Source: Terrimicrobium sacchariphilum (lineage in GTDB: Bacteria; Verrucomicrobiota; Verrucomicrobiia; Chthoniobacterales; Terrimicrobiaceae). From it: 64,000 nucleotides of DNA. This document shows positions 1-8,349 of the stretch, one piece after another. Under the pieces are notes generated by a model, which saw only the letters and a list, made by a program, of their open reading frames with translations, was not told the DNA's origin and ran no database searches. The DNA is taken from contig NZ_BDCO01000002.1 in assembly GCF_001613545.1 (NCBI RefSeq), positions 1,302,001 to 1,366,000 of the forward strand, written 5' to 3'. The stretch's first letter is position 1, and every line of letters begins with the position of its first letter. A program made the position numbers and the translations under genes.

Positions 1-284
1 AAGCGCTGGTAATAGCGACGCAGAATGAGCGATGTCCCGAGTGCGAGACTTTCGTTCAAGATGGTGAGAATCAACGCCTTCGGTACATCGAGGTGAAAGA
101 GGCACCGGACGAGGAAGGTCATCATCGCAAAGACCAGCCAGGCGGCCAGATTTACCCTCCAGAAGGAGAGGGAGATGAGCTTGCGGCGGATGACCTGGCG
201 ACGCAGCCAGCGCAGCACCACATCGCCGAACGGAGCGGGCGGCGGATGGGGGGTGGAACGGGGCGCGTTTTGTGGCTGATTCAT
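1..284 (-). CDS. N-terminal part of a probable LytS-type sensor histidine kinase (truncated by window edge)
   Basis: Reading the minus strand from an ATG at 284 gives an open frame of 94 codons that runs off the left edge. The protein has a Pro-rich start, a basic stretch (RRQVIRRK), then two hydrophobic segments at about residues 43-60 and 68-85, ending LILRRYYQR. This short basic N-terminus followed by closely spaced membrane helices and an RRYY-like exit resembles the membrane part of LytS/YpdA-type sensor kinases. No kinase core lies inside the window, so the function is inference; any polytopic membrane protein could begin this way. It is divergent from the chitinase at 361, with 76 bp between start codons, so a link between this sensor and chitinase expression is possible but unproven. 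Confidence 0.55.
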   Translation of the reverse strand, partial: MNQPQNAPRSTPHPPPAPFGDVVLRWLRRQVIRRKLISLSFWRVNLAAWLVFAMMTFLVRCLFHLDVPKALILTILNESLALGTSLILRRYYQR

Positions 285-360
285 CGAGTATCCGCGACGC
301 TTGGTCGAGTTCGCGTGGCCTCCCCTTACATGCCCGGTTAACCCTCCTGCAAAGAAAATT

Positions 361-3300
361 ATGAAGAGGAATCCCCTTTTTCCGCTTATCACCCTCCTGC
401 TGGGGCTGCTGACGACATTCCTGTCTCAGGCCTCGGCCAGCGCGGCTCCCACCGTGGCTCTCTCGGTCGAGAGTAAATGGGACTCCGGTTTTACCGGAAA
501 AGTCACCGTCTCGAACCCCGGCACGACGGCCATCAGTGGCTGGACGCTGGTATTTGACCTGAATCGCACGATCACGAGTTCGTGGAGTGCGGTACAGAAG
601 AGCAAGTCGGGCTCGACCTATACCTTCACCAACGAAAGCTGGACCGGCAACATCCCGGCTGGCGGCTCCGTTTCCTTCGGCATCCAGGTCGATGGTACGG
701 CCAAGGACGCACTGCTGACCAATGCCAAGTTGAACGGCTCCGCCATCGCCAGCTCGACCACCGGGAACACCAGTGGATCGACCACAGATAGCGGCAACGG
801 CTCGGGATCGTCGACCACCACACCTGACATCGTGCTGAATGCCGATGCGCAGGGCGAGGTGCTCCAGCTTTCCCAGGTCCCGGGCGTGCAGAGTTATCCG
901 TTCAAGAACACGGGTACCTATGCAGTCGTGTCGAACAACCCGGATGTCGCCGCGGCAGCCATCGTGAATGGCGCGCTCCAGATCACTGGCAAGAAGGCTG
1001 GTCGCGCCTCGGTGCGCATCAGCGAGTCCACATCGGGCAAGACGCGCGTCCTCGGCGTGCGGATCAACAACGCCGACGGCTCGGCTCCGGGCCTGCCGAA
1101 CTATCTCGCCATCGGCTCGGTGAGCGAAGACTCCACTGCGGATCTGAATTTCTGGTCCGACTTTGCCAACGCCGGGCAGAACAAGCGCGTCGACGTGCGC
1201 TACATCTACCTGAATGGCGGCGCCTCCAATAGCATCGGCGACGGATGGAACTGGCGCGTGCTCAATAACGGCCAGCGCGCCACGCGCTTCGTCGAGGAGA
1301 GCATCAAGCTCGGCATGATCCCGTACTTCGTCTGGTACAACATCCCCGATGGCGGTGAGAGCTACTACACCGACAAGGCGCACATCGAGTCCAAGACCTA
1401 TATGGAAGGCTACTTCGCCGACCTGCGTCACGCGCTGGAGATCACAAAGGAAGCCGCTGGCGATGAGCCCATCGGCTGGGTGCTGGAGCCGGACTTCCTC
1501 GGCTATTTCGCGCAAAACAACACCGGAACGCCCGATACCATCGTCGCACAGACCGACGCGGCCTACTCGAGTGGCGTGCTGGTGAAGGGCGTCGACCCGA
1601 CATTCCCCAACACCCTGCGCGGACTCGTCGAGGCGATCAACTACACCATTGGCAAATACCAGCCCAATGCCATCTTCGGCTGGCAGTTCAACCTCTGGGC
1701 TTCGCCTGCGGGCGGCTTCACCAATGCCGGCATCACCGGCAAGGGCATCGTGCGCCTCACGGATACACTCGGCCTGGCCAAGGGTCGCAATGCGATCTCC
1801 AACGAAGCCAAGGCCATCGCCAACTACTATGTGTCGGCGGGCATCCTGACCCATGGCGCGAAGTTCATCAGCATCGACAAATACGGCCTCGATGCGGGCT
1901 TTGAGAACAAGAACAGCGATCCTCAGCAGTCCACGTGGTTCTGGAATGCGACGCACTGGACGAATTACCTGATCTTCGTCAATGCGCTGCACAACGCCAC
2001 GCAGCTGCCTGTGACTCTGTGGCAGATCCCGGTGGGCCGCATCAACTCGACCACGGCGATCAGCCCGTACACGAATGCGAAGTTCCCGGATCTGACGAAC
2101 ACCACGCAGAACTACGAGGACTCGGCGTCCACGTACTTCTTCGGCGATACCTTCACCACGACGGGATCGCGCGCCACGTACTTCGGCACGACCGACGGCG
2201 GCCAGTCGCTGGTCAGCACGAGCGGGAGCAACCTCACCTGGGGTTCGCACCTGCAACTCGCCCGTGATGCCGGCGTGACCGTCGCGCTCTTCGGCCCCGG
2301 CGTGGGTGACAGCACCGACAACGTGGGCTCGGGCGAGAGCTACTACTGGATCAGCAAGGTGCAGAACTACTACAAGACCCCGGTTGCTCTCGTGAGTTCG
2401 CCTGCCGGTATTCCTCTGCCCGCTGATACGGGTGGAAGCACCGGCGGTAATACGGGCGGCTCGACCGGAGGCGGCACTGGCGGCTCGACGGGCGGGACCG
2501 ATTCCGGCTCGGCCTCGGTTGCGGCGGCCTTTGCGGTCGTGAGCGACTGGGGCAGCGGCTACACGGCCAATGTCACGCTGACCAACAACGGCACCGCTTC
2601 GGTGACCGGCTGGACGGTGAGCTTTGACCTCGGCGTACCGATCACCAGCTTCTGGAGCGCCAAGGGCTCGCAGAACGGCACGAAGGCGACCTTTACCAAC
2701 GAGTCGTGGAATGGCGTGATCGCCCCCGGCAAGTCGGTGACCTTCGGCATCCAGACCTCGTCGAGCGCGGACAAGACGGCGCAGAACTTCGTCATCAACG
2801 GCGCGGCGTCTTCGACCGGCAGCACGGGTGGAAGCACCGGAGGGTCGACTGGTTCGACCGGCGGCACCACCGGCGGAAGCACGGGAGGCACGACGGGCGG
2901 CAGTACGGATACCGGAGGCACAACCGGCGGAACCAGTGGTGGTTCGACCGGTGGTACTACTGGCGGAAGCACGGGCGGTTCGACCGGTGGAAGCACCGGA
3001 GGAACCACAGGCGGCTCGACGGGCGGTGGCAGCACCGCGACGGGCAGCGTGGCCTTTGCGGTCGCGAGCGACTGGGGCAGCGGCTACAGCGCCAATGTCA
3101 CGGTGACGAACAACGGCACGACCTCGCTCTCGAGCTGGACGGTGAGCTTCGACCTCGACGTTCCGATCACCAGCTTCTGGAGCGCGAAGGGCGGCACCAA
3201 GGTGGGCAACCGCTACACCTTCACCAATGAGTCGTGGAACGGCACCATCGCTCCCGGCAAGTCGGTGACCTTCGGCGTGCAGACCTCGTCGAGCGCGGAC

Positions 3301-4506
3301 AAGGTGGCGGAGAACTTCGCCCTCAACGGCGCGACAGCCTCCACCGGTGGAAGCACGGGCGGCACGGATACCGGAGGCACGACAGGCGGCAGCACGGATA
3401 CCGGCGGAACGACTGGAGGCACAGGTAATACTGGTGGCGGCACCGACACGACAGGCGGCGGCTCGACAACGATCCCGGCGACCCGCGCAGTAGTCGGCTA
3501 CTGGCATAACTGGAACAACGCCAGCTCGCCGTACATCCCGCTGCGCAATGTCGACAGCCGTTACAGCCAGGTGAACATCGCCTTTGCCGAACCCGCCACC
3601 TCGGGCGGAGCCGACATGGCCTTTGCCCCGGCGGTGGAGAGCAAGACGCAGTTCAAGGCCGACGTCGCCGCCCTCAAGCAGCGCGGCACCAAGGTCGTCA
3701 TCTCGATCGGCGGCGCCAATGCTCCGATCGAACTCAAGACCACGGCCCAGAAGCAGCAGTTCGTTACCTCGATGAAGGCGATCATTGATGAATACGGCTT
3801 CAACGGTCTCGACGTGGACCTGGAAGGCACATCCGTGATCCTCGACGGCGGCGACACGGACTTCAAAAATCCGAAGACACCGAAGATCGTGAACCTGATC
3901 AGCGCCCTGCGGGAAATCGCGGATGCGTATGGCAGCAGCTTCATCCTCACCGCCGCACCCGAGACGCAGTACGTCCAGGGCGGCTATGGCAACTACGGCG
4001 GAGCCTTCGGCGGGTATCTCCCGATCCTCCACGCGCTGCGCGACAAGCTCACGTTTGTCCACGTGCAGTACTACAACACGGGTTCGCAGTTCGCCTACAC
4101 CGGGGTGAATGATCCCAACAAGGATCTCATCCTGAGCCAGAGCACGCCGGACTTTGTGGTCGCCATGACGGAGATGCTCATCTCGGGCTTCCCGGTGGCG
4201 CGCAATGCAGCCAATGCCTTCCCGGGCCTCGGCGCGGACAAGGTCGCCATTGGCCTGCCCGCGACGCCCTCGGCGGCTCCGGCTGGCGGATACCTCGCCC
4301 CGGACAAGGTGAAGCAGGCTCTCGATTACCTGATCACAGGCAAGTCGGGATATGCCAATACCTACAAGCTCCGCAGCACCACGGGATACCCGGGATTGCG
4401 CGGCGTCATGACGTGGTCGGTCAACTGGGACAAGACGACCGACGGCGGCACCGCCTCGAATGAATTTGTCGCGGCCTACAGCGACTACTTCAGCAAGCTC
4501 AAGTAA
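361..4506 (+). CDS. Secreted multidomain chitinase: CBM2, Ig-like, barrel-like, CBM2, CBM2, GH18
   Basis: Exported enzyme of 1381 residues predicted to hydrolyse chitin or a related beta-1,4-GlcNAc polymer outside the cell. A signal peptide covers residues 1 to about 28 (hydrophobic LLLGLLTTFL, ASA cleavage region), which supports the ATG at 361 over an upstream in-frame codon. In order: CBM2-like module at about 31-132; an Ig-like segment at 156-244; an unassigned barrel-like domain at about 245-690 with a conserved-looking LEPDFLGY motif around Glu376; Gly/Ser/Thr linker; CBM2 at 720-816; long linker; CBM2 at 896-994; linker; GH18 domain at 1042-1381. The GH18 signature is LDVDLEG, with Asp1151, Asp1153 and the predicted acid Glu1155, and SIGG is also present. 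Modules 2 and 3 are near duplicates. A rho-independent terminator follows directly, so it is probably monocistronic. The GH18 assignment is strong; the middle domain's activity is unknown. Confidence 0.93.
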   Translation: MKRNPLFPLITLLLGLLTTFLSQASASAAPTVALSVESKWDSGFTGKVTVSNPGTTAISGWTLVFDLNRTITSSWSAVQKSKSGSTYTFTNESWTGNIPAGGSVSFGIQVDGTAKDALLTNAKLNGSAIASSTTGNTSGSTTDSGNGSGSSTTTPDIVLNADAQGEVLQLSQVPGVQSYPFKNTGTYAVVSNNPDVAAAAIVNGALQITGKKAGRASVRISESTSGKTRVLGVRINNADGSAPGLPNYLAIGSVSEDSTADLNFWSDFANAGQNKRVDVRYIYLNGGASNSIGDGWNWRVLNNGQRATRFVEESIKLGMIPYFVWYNIPDGGESYYTDKAHIESKTYMEGYFADLRHALEITKEAAGDEPIGWVLEPDFLGYFAQNNTGTPDTIVAQTDAAYSSGVLVKGVDPTFPNTLRGLVEAINYTIGKYQPNAIFGWQFNLWASPAGGFTNAGITGKGIVRLTDTLGLAKGRNAISNEAKAIANYYVSAGILTHGAKFISIDKYGLDAGFENKNSDPQQSTWFWNATHWTNYLIFVNALHNATQLPVTLWQIPVGRINSTTAISPYTNAKFPDLTNTTQNYEDSASTYFFGDTFTTTGSRATYFGTTDGGQSLVSTSGSNLTWGSHLQLARDAGVTVALFGPGVGDSTDNVGSGESYYWISKVQNYYKTPVALVSSPAGIPLPADTGGSTGGNTGGSTGGGTGGSTGGTDSGSASVAAAFAVVSDWGSGYTANVTLTNNGTASVTGWTVSFDLGVPITSFWSAKGSQNGTKATFTNESWNGVIAPGKSVTFGIQTSSSADKTAQNFVINGAASSTGSTGGSTGGSTGSTGGTTGGSTGGTTGGSTDTGGTTGGTSGGSTGGTTGGSTGGSTGGSTGGTTGGSTGGGSTATGSVAFAVASDWGSGYSANVTVTNNGTTSLSSWTVSFDLDVPITSFWSAKGGTKVGNRYTFTNESWNGTIAPGKSVTFGVQTSSSADKVAENFALNGATASTGGSTGGTDTGGTTGGSTDTGGTTGGTGNTGGGTDTTGGGSTTIPATRAVVGYWHNWNNASSPYIPLRNVDSRYSQVNIAFAEPATSGGADMAFAPAVESKTQFKADVAALKQRGTKVVISIGGANAPIELKTTAQKQQFVTSMKAIIDEYGFNGLDVDLEGTSVILDGGDTDFKNPKTPKIVNLISALREIADAYGSSFILTAAPETQYVQGGYGNYGGAFGGYLPILHALRDKLTFVHVQYYNTGSQFAYTGVNDPNKDLILSQSTPDFVVAMTEMLISGFPVARNAANAFPGLGADKVAIGLPATPSAAPAGGYLAPDKVKQALDYLITGKSGYANTYKLRSTTGYPGLRGVMTWSVNWDKTTDGGTASNEFVAAYSDYFSKLK
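2821..3036 (+). repeat. Gly/Ser/Thr linker microrepeat between CBM2 modules
   Basis: This stretch encodes more than twenty imperfect GGST/GGTT units that join the second and third CBM2 modules. Related but shorter tracts lie at about 2428-2502 and 3343-3470. The DNA is a degenerate array of 6- and 12-base units (GGCGGAAGCACG-like). Such flexible linkers are usual in secreted modular glycosidases. The repeat could vary in length between strains by slippage or recombination. Confidence 0.9.
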
Positions 4507-4525
4507 CAGGCCAAAGGCAGATACC

Positions 4526-4566
4526 AACGGCAGTCCCGACCCACGGCGGGGCTGCCGTTTTGCTTT
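4526..4566 (+). terminator. Rho-independent terminator of the chitinase gene
   Basis: The 12-bp arms at 4526-4537 and 4548-4559 pair fully apart from one G-T wobble, with a 10-nt loop, and run into TTTTGCTTTT. It begins 20 bases after the chitinase stop codon. The minus-strand side has no U-run, so it should act mainly on plus-strand transcripts. Confidence 0.9.
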
Positions 4567-4577
4567 TCCAGAACGTC

Positions 4578-4919
4578 CTAGGAGACGCCAAACTCCTCCG
4601 CCACGCGGCGGGCCTCCTCCTCCATGCGGCAGCACATCACGTCGCAGAGCTTGTAGACGTTTTTATCCGCGATGCAGTAGCGGGCAAAATTTCCCTCCCG
4701 CTCGCGCGCCACGAAGCGCGCCGTAAGCAGCACGCCGAGGTGCTTCGATACGTTGCCCTGCTTCATCTCCGTCGCCTCGATCAGCTCCGTGACCGTGAGC
4801 GGGCGATCCATCAGGGCGCGCAGGAGTTTCAGCCGCGAGGGTTCCGACAGGATCGAGAACAGCCGGGCGGCCTCGTTGATCTGGGCATCGGACATGGATG
4901 GTTTGTTTTTCCCTTGCAT
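4578..4919 (-). CDS. ArsR-family winged-helix repressor, candidate persulfide sensor
   Basis: Small ArsR/SmtB-type DNA-binding protein of 113 residues from an ATG at 4919; an internal ATG at 4895 is also possible and neither has a clear Shine-Dalgarno. Visible features are the family start (ARLFSILSEPSRLKLLRAL), a recognition helix region at about 42-65 (GNVSKHLGVL) and a basic wing. The classical metal-binding ELCVCDL motif is replaced by TELIEAT, but Cys82, Cys92, Cys96 and Cys97 cluster toward the C-terminus. The gene is divergent from a rhodanese/CoA-disulfide-reductase operon, and a perfect 12-bp palindrome lies between the two. In the BigR/YgaV/SqrR group such proteins repress sulfur-handling genes and respond to persulfides through cysteines; that role here is inference, and a metal or redox signal is an alternative. 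Confidence 0.85.
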   Translation of the reverse strand: MQGKNKPSMSDAQINEAARLFSILSEPSRLKLLRALMDRPLTVTELIEATEMKQGNVSKHLGVLLTARFVAREREGNFARYCIADKNVYKLCDVMCCRMEEEARRVAEEFGVS

Positions 4920-4941
4920 ATTACTGTATCGGAATATAGTT

Positions 4942-4953
4942 GTATACGTATAC
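4942..4953. promoter_or_regulatory. Palindromic operator candidate in the ArsR/rhodanese divergent region
   Basis: GTATACGTATAC is a perfect 12-bp palindrome in the 37-bp gap between the arsR start (4919) and the rhodanese start (4957). Its position only 3 bases before the rhodanese ATG suits repression of both directions by the neighbouring ArsR protein. Confidence 0.55.
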
Positions 4954-4956
4954 CTT

Positions 4957-5532
4957 ATGAATAACTCGACTGCAACCAGCGGAGAGTCAATCCGCAAAGT
5001 CCCGGCGGCGGGCATCGGCAACGCGGTGCTCCTGGATGTCCGGACCCCGGCGGAATATGAAGAAATGCACATCGAAGGCTCGGTGCTGCATCCATTGACC
5101 GAACTCGATCCGAGGGAGGTGAAAACTCTCCTCGGAAACGCTCCGGAGTGCGTGGTCGTGTGCGCCAGCGGTCAGCGGGCCATGCGAGCCGCCGAGCGTT
5201 TGCAAAAGGAACTGGGTGGTGCGGTGAAGCTCTCCGTCCTCGACGGCGGCGTGAAAGCCTGGGACGCTGCGGGGATGCCGCTCATCCGCGGCAAGGGCGT
5301 GATTTCCCTCGAGCGCCAGGTGCGCATTGCGGCGGGTTCCTTTGTGCTCACGGGGGTGGTCCTCGGCTTTCTTGTCAACCCGGCGTGGTTTGCCCTCTCG
5401 GGGTTTGTCGGGGCGGGGTTGGTTTTTGCCGGTGTTACAGACACTTGTGGGATGGGCATGCTGCTCGCCCGCATGCCGTGGAATAATCGCCGTCCGCTCC
5501 CCTCCTGCTGCGTGAAAGGAGGCCGGGCGTGA
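4957..5532 (+). CDS. YgaP-like membrane-anchored rhodanese sulfurtransferase
   Basis: Protein of 191 residues with an N-terminal rhodanese domain (about 18-110) and a C-terminal DUF2892-type membrane domain, the layout of E. coli YgaP. The rhodanese features are DVRTPAEYEE and the active-site loop CASGQR with catalytic Cys69, which would carry a persulfide. Two hydrophobic segments follow at about 133-178, ending in the family motif TDTCGMGMLLARMPWN. The ATG at 4957 is chosen because it gives a complete rhodanese start without running into arsR; no good ribosome-binding site is visible and the leader may be very short. The stop overlaps the GTG of the next gene, indicating translational coupling. 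Likely role: moving sulfane sulfur to or from the partner disulfide reductase at the membrane. Confidence 0.88.
   Translation: MNNSTATSGESIRKVPAAGIGNAVLLDVRTPAEYEEMHIEGSVLHPLTELDPREVKTLLGNAPECVVVCASGQRAMRAAERLQKELGGAVKLSVLDGGVKAWDAAGMPLIRGKGVISLERQVRIAAGSFVLTGVVLGFLVNPAWFALSGFVGAGLVFAGVTDTCGMGMLLARMPWNNRRPLPSCCVKGGRA
5515..5522 (+). promoter_or_regulatory. Strong ribosome-binding site fixing a GTG start
   Basis: AAAGGAGG lies six bases before the GTG at 5529. It supports that rare start, and the 4-base GTGA overlap with the upstream rhodanese gene, over any later ATG. Confidence 0.85.
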
Positions 5533-7187
5533 GCAAGAGAGTCCTTATCGTGGGCGGCGTGGCTGGCGGGGCGGCCTGTGCCGCACGGCTGCGGCGCATG
5601 GATGAAAACGCGGAGATCGTCATCTTTGACCGGGGTTCCTTTGTTTCCTTCGCCAACTGCGGGCTGCCGTATTTCATTGGTGGCGTCATTGAAAAGGAAA
5701 AGAGCCTTCTCGTGGCGGATGAGAAGCTGTTCAAGGACCGCTTCAATATCGACGTCCATACCGAGACCGAGGTCCTGGCGATTGATCGGGAAAAGAAGAC
5801 CGTCTCCGTGATCGACCGCCGGAATGATCGCGTGAGAGTCGAGTCCTACGATGACCTCGTGCTTTCTCCTGGCGCGTCGCCTTTCCGGCCTCCGGTCGAC
5901 GGCATCGATCTGCCCGGCGTGTTTTCGCTGCGGACCATTCCCGACAGTCGGGAGATTCGACAGTGGCTGGAGGAGCGCGAGGTGAAAACTGCGGTCGTTA
6001 TCGGCGGGGGATTCATCGGCCTGGAGATGGCGGAAAACCTCACCCATCGCGGCGTGCAGGTCACCATCGTCGAGATGCTCGACCAGGTCATGCCGCCGTT
6101 TGATGTCGAGATGGCCTCGCTCGTGGCTGAGAAGCTGACACAAAAGGGTGTGCAACTCGCCCTGGGTGATGGTTTGAAGTCCATCGGGCAGACAGACTCC
6201 GGCGCGCTGGTCGTGCATACGCAATCTGGCAAACACCACGAGGCGGGTATCGTGATCCTCGCCATCGGCGTTCGCCCGGAGACGCGGCTCGCCGCCGAGG
6301 CAGGTCTGGTGCTGGGCTCCCGCGGAGGCATTCGCGTCGACCAGCACATGCGCACCAGCGACCCGGCCATCTGGGCGGTGGGTGATGCCGTGGAGGTGAC
6401 GGATTACGTTACCGGCCAGCCTGCGCTCGTGCCACTCGCGGGACCGGCGGCAAGGCAGGGACGCATCGCGGCGGATAACATCTGCGGACGCGACGCGCGT
6501 TTTCGCGGCGTGCAGGGTACGGCGATCTGCGGGGTTTTTGACCTGGAGGTGGCCTGTACCGGCGCGAGCGAAAAGACCCTTCGCCGGCTCGGTGACACCG
6601 ACTTTGAGAAAATCTATCTCCATCCCAACGATCACGCGGGCTACTTCCCCGGTGCCACCGGGATGAGTCTGAAGCTGATCTTTCGTCCCTCCGACGGTCG
6701 CGTGCTCGGCGCGCAGGGCGTGGGAGTGAAAGGTGTGGCCCGACGCATCGACGTCATTGCCATGGCCATCCAGATGGCCGGAACGATCTATGACCTGGAG
6801 GAGGCTGAACTGTGCTATGCCCCGCAATTTGGCGGAGCGAAGGACCCGGCCAATTTCGCGGGAATGATCGCCGCCGACGTGGCGCGCGGAGACATGCCGA
6901 TCACGCACTGGAGCGAGCCGGCCACGCCCGACACCGTGCTGCTCGACGTGCGCAGCCCGGGAGAGTTTGCCCATGGCCATGCTCCCGGCGCGGTGAATTA
7001 CCCGTTGGAAAGCCTGCGTGATTCGCTGGATCGCGTCCCCGCTTCCCCGGATCTGCGGGTTTACTGTGCGGTGGGGCAGCGTGGCTATGTCGCCACGCGA
7101 CTCCTGCGGCAACACGGCATCCCGGCGCGCAATCTCTCGGGCGGACTGACTACGGGCCGCCAGGTGCTGGGCGTGTCAAAGGCCTAA
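5529..7187 (+). CDS. CoA-disulfide reductase/rhodanese fusion (FAD-dependent persulfide or polysulfide reductase)
   Basis: 552-residue flavoprotein of the CoADR-RHD type. FAD and NAD(P)H Rossmann motifs are at 7-14 (IVGGVAGG) and about 156-161 (VIGGGFIGLE). The single redox cysteine of this family is Cys44 in FANCGLPYF. A C-terminal rhodanese domain occupies about 455-552, with DVRSPGEFAHGHAPG and the loop CAVGQRG, catalytic Cys513. Enzymes of this architecture (Bacillus CoADR-RHD, Shewanella Npsr) reduce CoA disulfide or CoA-persulfide and polysulfide with NAD(P)H. Co-transcription with the YgaP-like rhodanese under an ArsR repressor fits sulfane-sulfur detoxification. It ends convergently with the sugar-kinase gene, overlapping by four bases. 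Substrate preference cannot be read from sequence. Confidence 0.9.
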   Translation: MSKRVLIVGGVAGGAACAARLRRMDENAEIVIFDRGSFVSFANCGLPYFIGGVIEKEKSLLVADEKLFKDRFNIDVHTETEVLAIDREKKTVSVIDRRNDRVRVESYDDLVLSPGASPFRPPVDGIDLPGVFSLRTIPDSREIRQWLEEREVKTAVVIGGGFIGLEMAENLTHRGVQVTIVEMLDQVMPPFDVEMASLVAEKLTQKGVQLALGDGLKSIGQTDSGALVVHTQSGKHHEAGIVILAIGVRPETRLAAEAGLVLGSRGGIRVDQHMRTSDPAIWAVGDAVEVTDYVTGQPALVPLAGPAARQGRIAADNICGRDARFRGVQGTAICGVFDLEVACTGASEKTLRRLGDTDFEKIYLHPNDHAGYFPGATGMSLKLIFRPSDGRVLGAQGVGVKGVARRIDVIAMAIQMAGTIYDLEEAELCYAPQFGGAKDPANFAGMIAADVARGDMPITHWSEPATPDTVLLDVRSPGEFAHGHAPGAVNYPLESLRDSLDRVPASPDLRVYCAVGQRGYVATRLLRQHGIPARNLSGGLTTGRQVLGVSKA

Positions 7188-8170
7188 CGGCGCGCCTGCG
7201 TTTCGCCGAGGACGAAGCTGCCGAGTTCGCTGCGGGTCGGCATCGATTCCCAGTCTCCCTGCCCCATGCAGGCCATCGCGCCCATCGCGTTGGCCGTGCG
7301 GAGGGTGAGGGGACGGGATAGCTTCTCCCGGCGGGCGGAGAGGAACCCGGCGTTGAAGGCGTCTCCCGCACCGATGGTGTCGAGCGGCGCGACCTTGAAG
7401 GCCTTGCCATGCAGCGGAGCCTGACCCTTGCGGAATTGCCAGGCACCCTTTCCGCCATCCTTGATGAGGATCTCCTGAACGCCTCCCTGGAGGCATTTCT
7501 TCGCAATATCGGCGACCTTCGTCGCTCCGGTGAGGATGCGGCCCTCCTCGATTCCGACGAAGAGCGTGTGAATACTCGGCAGCAGCGGCGTCAGGCATTC
7601 GCGGAAGGCTTCGCGAGTCCAGAGCTTGCTGCGGAAATTTGCATCGAAATACACCGGCATTTTTTCCGCATAGGCTCGCCGGATGAGTTCCGATCCTGCC
7701 TCCCGGCTTTGCGGGCCGAGGGCCAGGGTGATTCCTGTGGTGAAAAAGATGTCGCCGGGCTGAAACTTTACCCGTTCCGCGACGGCAAGGCTCTCGGAAA
7801 GAAAAGCGGTATCCTTGCGGTAATAGAAGACATCCGGTTCGCGCCAGGCGAAGCAGTTGCGGACGAGCAGGCCGGTCGGTGCTCGACGGCTCGGCGTGAC
7901 ATTGCTTACGTCGAGACGCTCTGCTCGCAGAGTCCGCAGGATGCGCTCGCCGAAGGGATCATGGCCGACGGCCGTATTGAACTGACACGAATATCCCAGC
8001 CGGGCCAGGGCAATGGCCGTGTTGGATTCCGCTCCCGCGATGGAAATGGTGCCGCTCGGCGTGGACTCGATCCGGGACTGGGGTGTTCCGAGAATGAGTC
8101 CCAATACTTCACCGAAGAAGACAAAACGTTCTGTGCTTGTGGGTGGGCGCTCGAAGATGGATTGGTTCAT
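7184..8170 (-). CDS. PfkB-family sugar kinase, probably 2-keto-3-deoxygluconate kinase-like
   Basis: 328-residue ribokinase/PfkB-family kinase that transfers phosphate from ATP to a sugar or sugar acid. Landmarks are GAESNTAIALARLG near the N-terminus, DVFYYRKDTAFL in the substrate lid region, DANFRSKLW, and the C-terminal catalytic motif TIGAGDAFNAGF with the predicted base Asp. The YYRKD segment and overall pattern are closest to KDG kinases, and uxaC lies 3 kb away, but a second and better-placed KDG kinase sits with uxaA/uxaB at 43133. This copy may therefore act on another keto-deoxy acid or be a paralogue. The ATG at 8170 is preferred to an upstream in-frame ATG at 8233 because family members begin at about this point. 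Its promoter faces that of the sulfatase maturase. Confidence 0.82.
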   Translation of the reverse strand: MNQSIFERPPTSTERFVFFGEVLGLILGTPQSRIESTPSGTISIAGAESNTAIALARLGYSCQFNTAVGHDPFGERILRTLRAERLDVSNVTPSRRAPTGLLVRNCFAWREPDVFYYRKDTAFLSESLAVAERVKFQPGDIFFTTGITLALGPQSREAGSELIRRAYAEKMPVYFDANFRSKLWTREAFRECLTPLLPSIHTLFVGIEEGRILTGATKVADIAKKCLQGGVQEILIKDGGKGAWQFRKGQAPLHGKAFKVAPLDTIGAGDAFNAGFLSARREKLSRPLTLRTANAMGAMACMGQGDWESMPTRSELGSFVLGETQARR

Positions 8171-8349
8171 GTCAGGGTCATACCGCCCTGCGACATTCCT
8201 TGCGTTTTCGTGCGGGCAGCGAATCAGTCTCAAAAGGGTGGCAAATCGGAGAGGGGATGTCCAGTCGGGGAGATTTTCCGCAGGGACTAAGCGAGGGAAA
8301 TTATTAGTTTCTGGATCAGATCCGGAGAAAACTTATACTAGGACTTCCT

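Noticed and set aside
2559-3035. Antisense frame with long PPVVPPV repeats
   Set aside because: It is the reverse reading of the Gly/Ser/Thr linker repeats, not a real proline-rich protein.
2421-3475. Possible CRISPR or tandem-repeat array
   Set aside because: Units are short, coding and degenerate, without spacers; they encode linkers of a modular enzyme.
5172-7115. Antisense open frame of 647 codons opposite the disulfide reductase/rhodanese genes
   Set aside because: His/Arg-rich with no recognisable fold; a by-product of high GC third positions.
8334-8339. TATACT as a -10 promoter box for the sulfatase maturase
   Set aside because: It would start transcription only a few bases from the GTG and no matching -35 is evident, so I could not support it.
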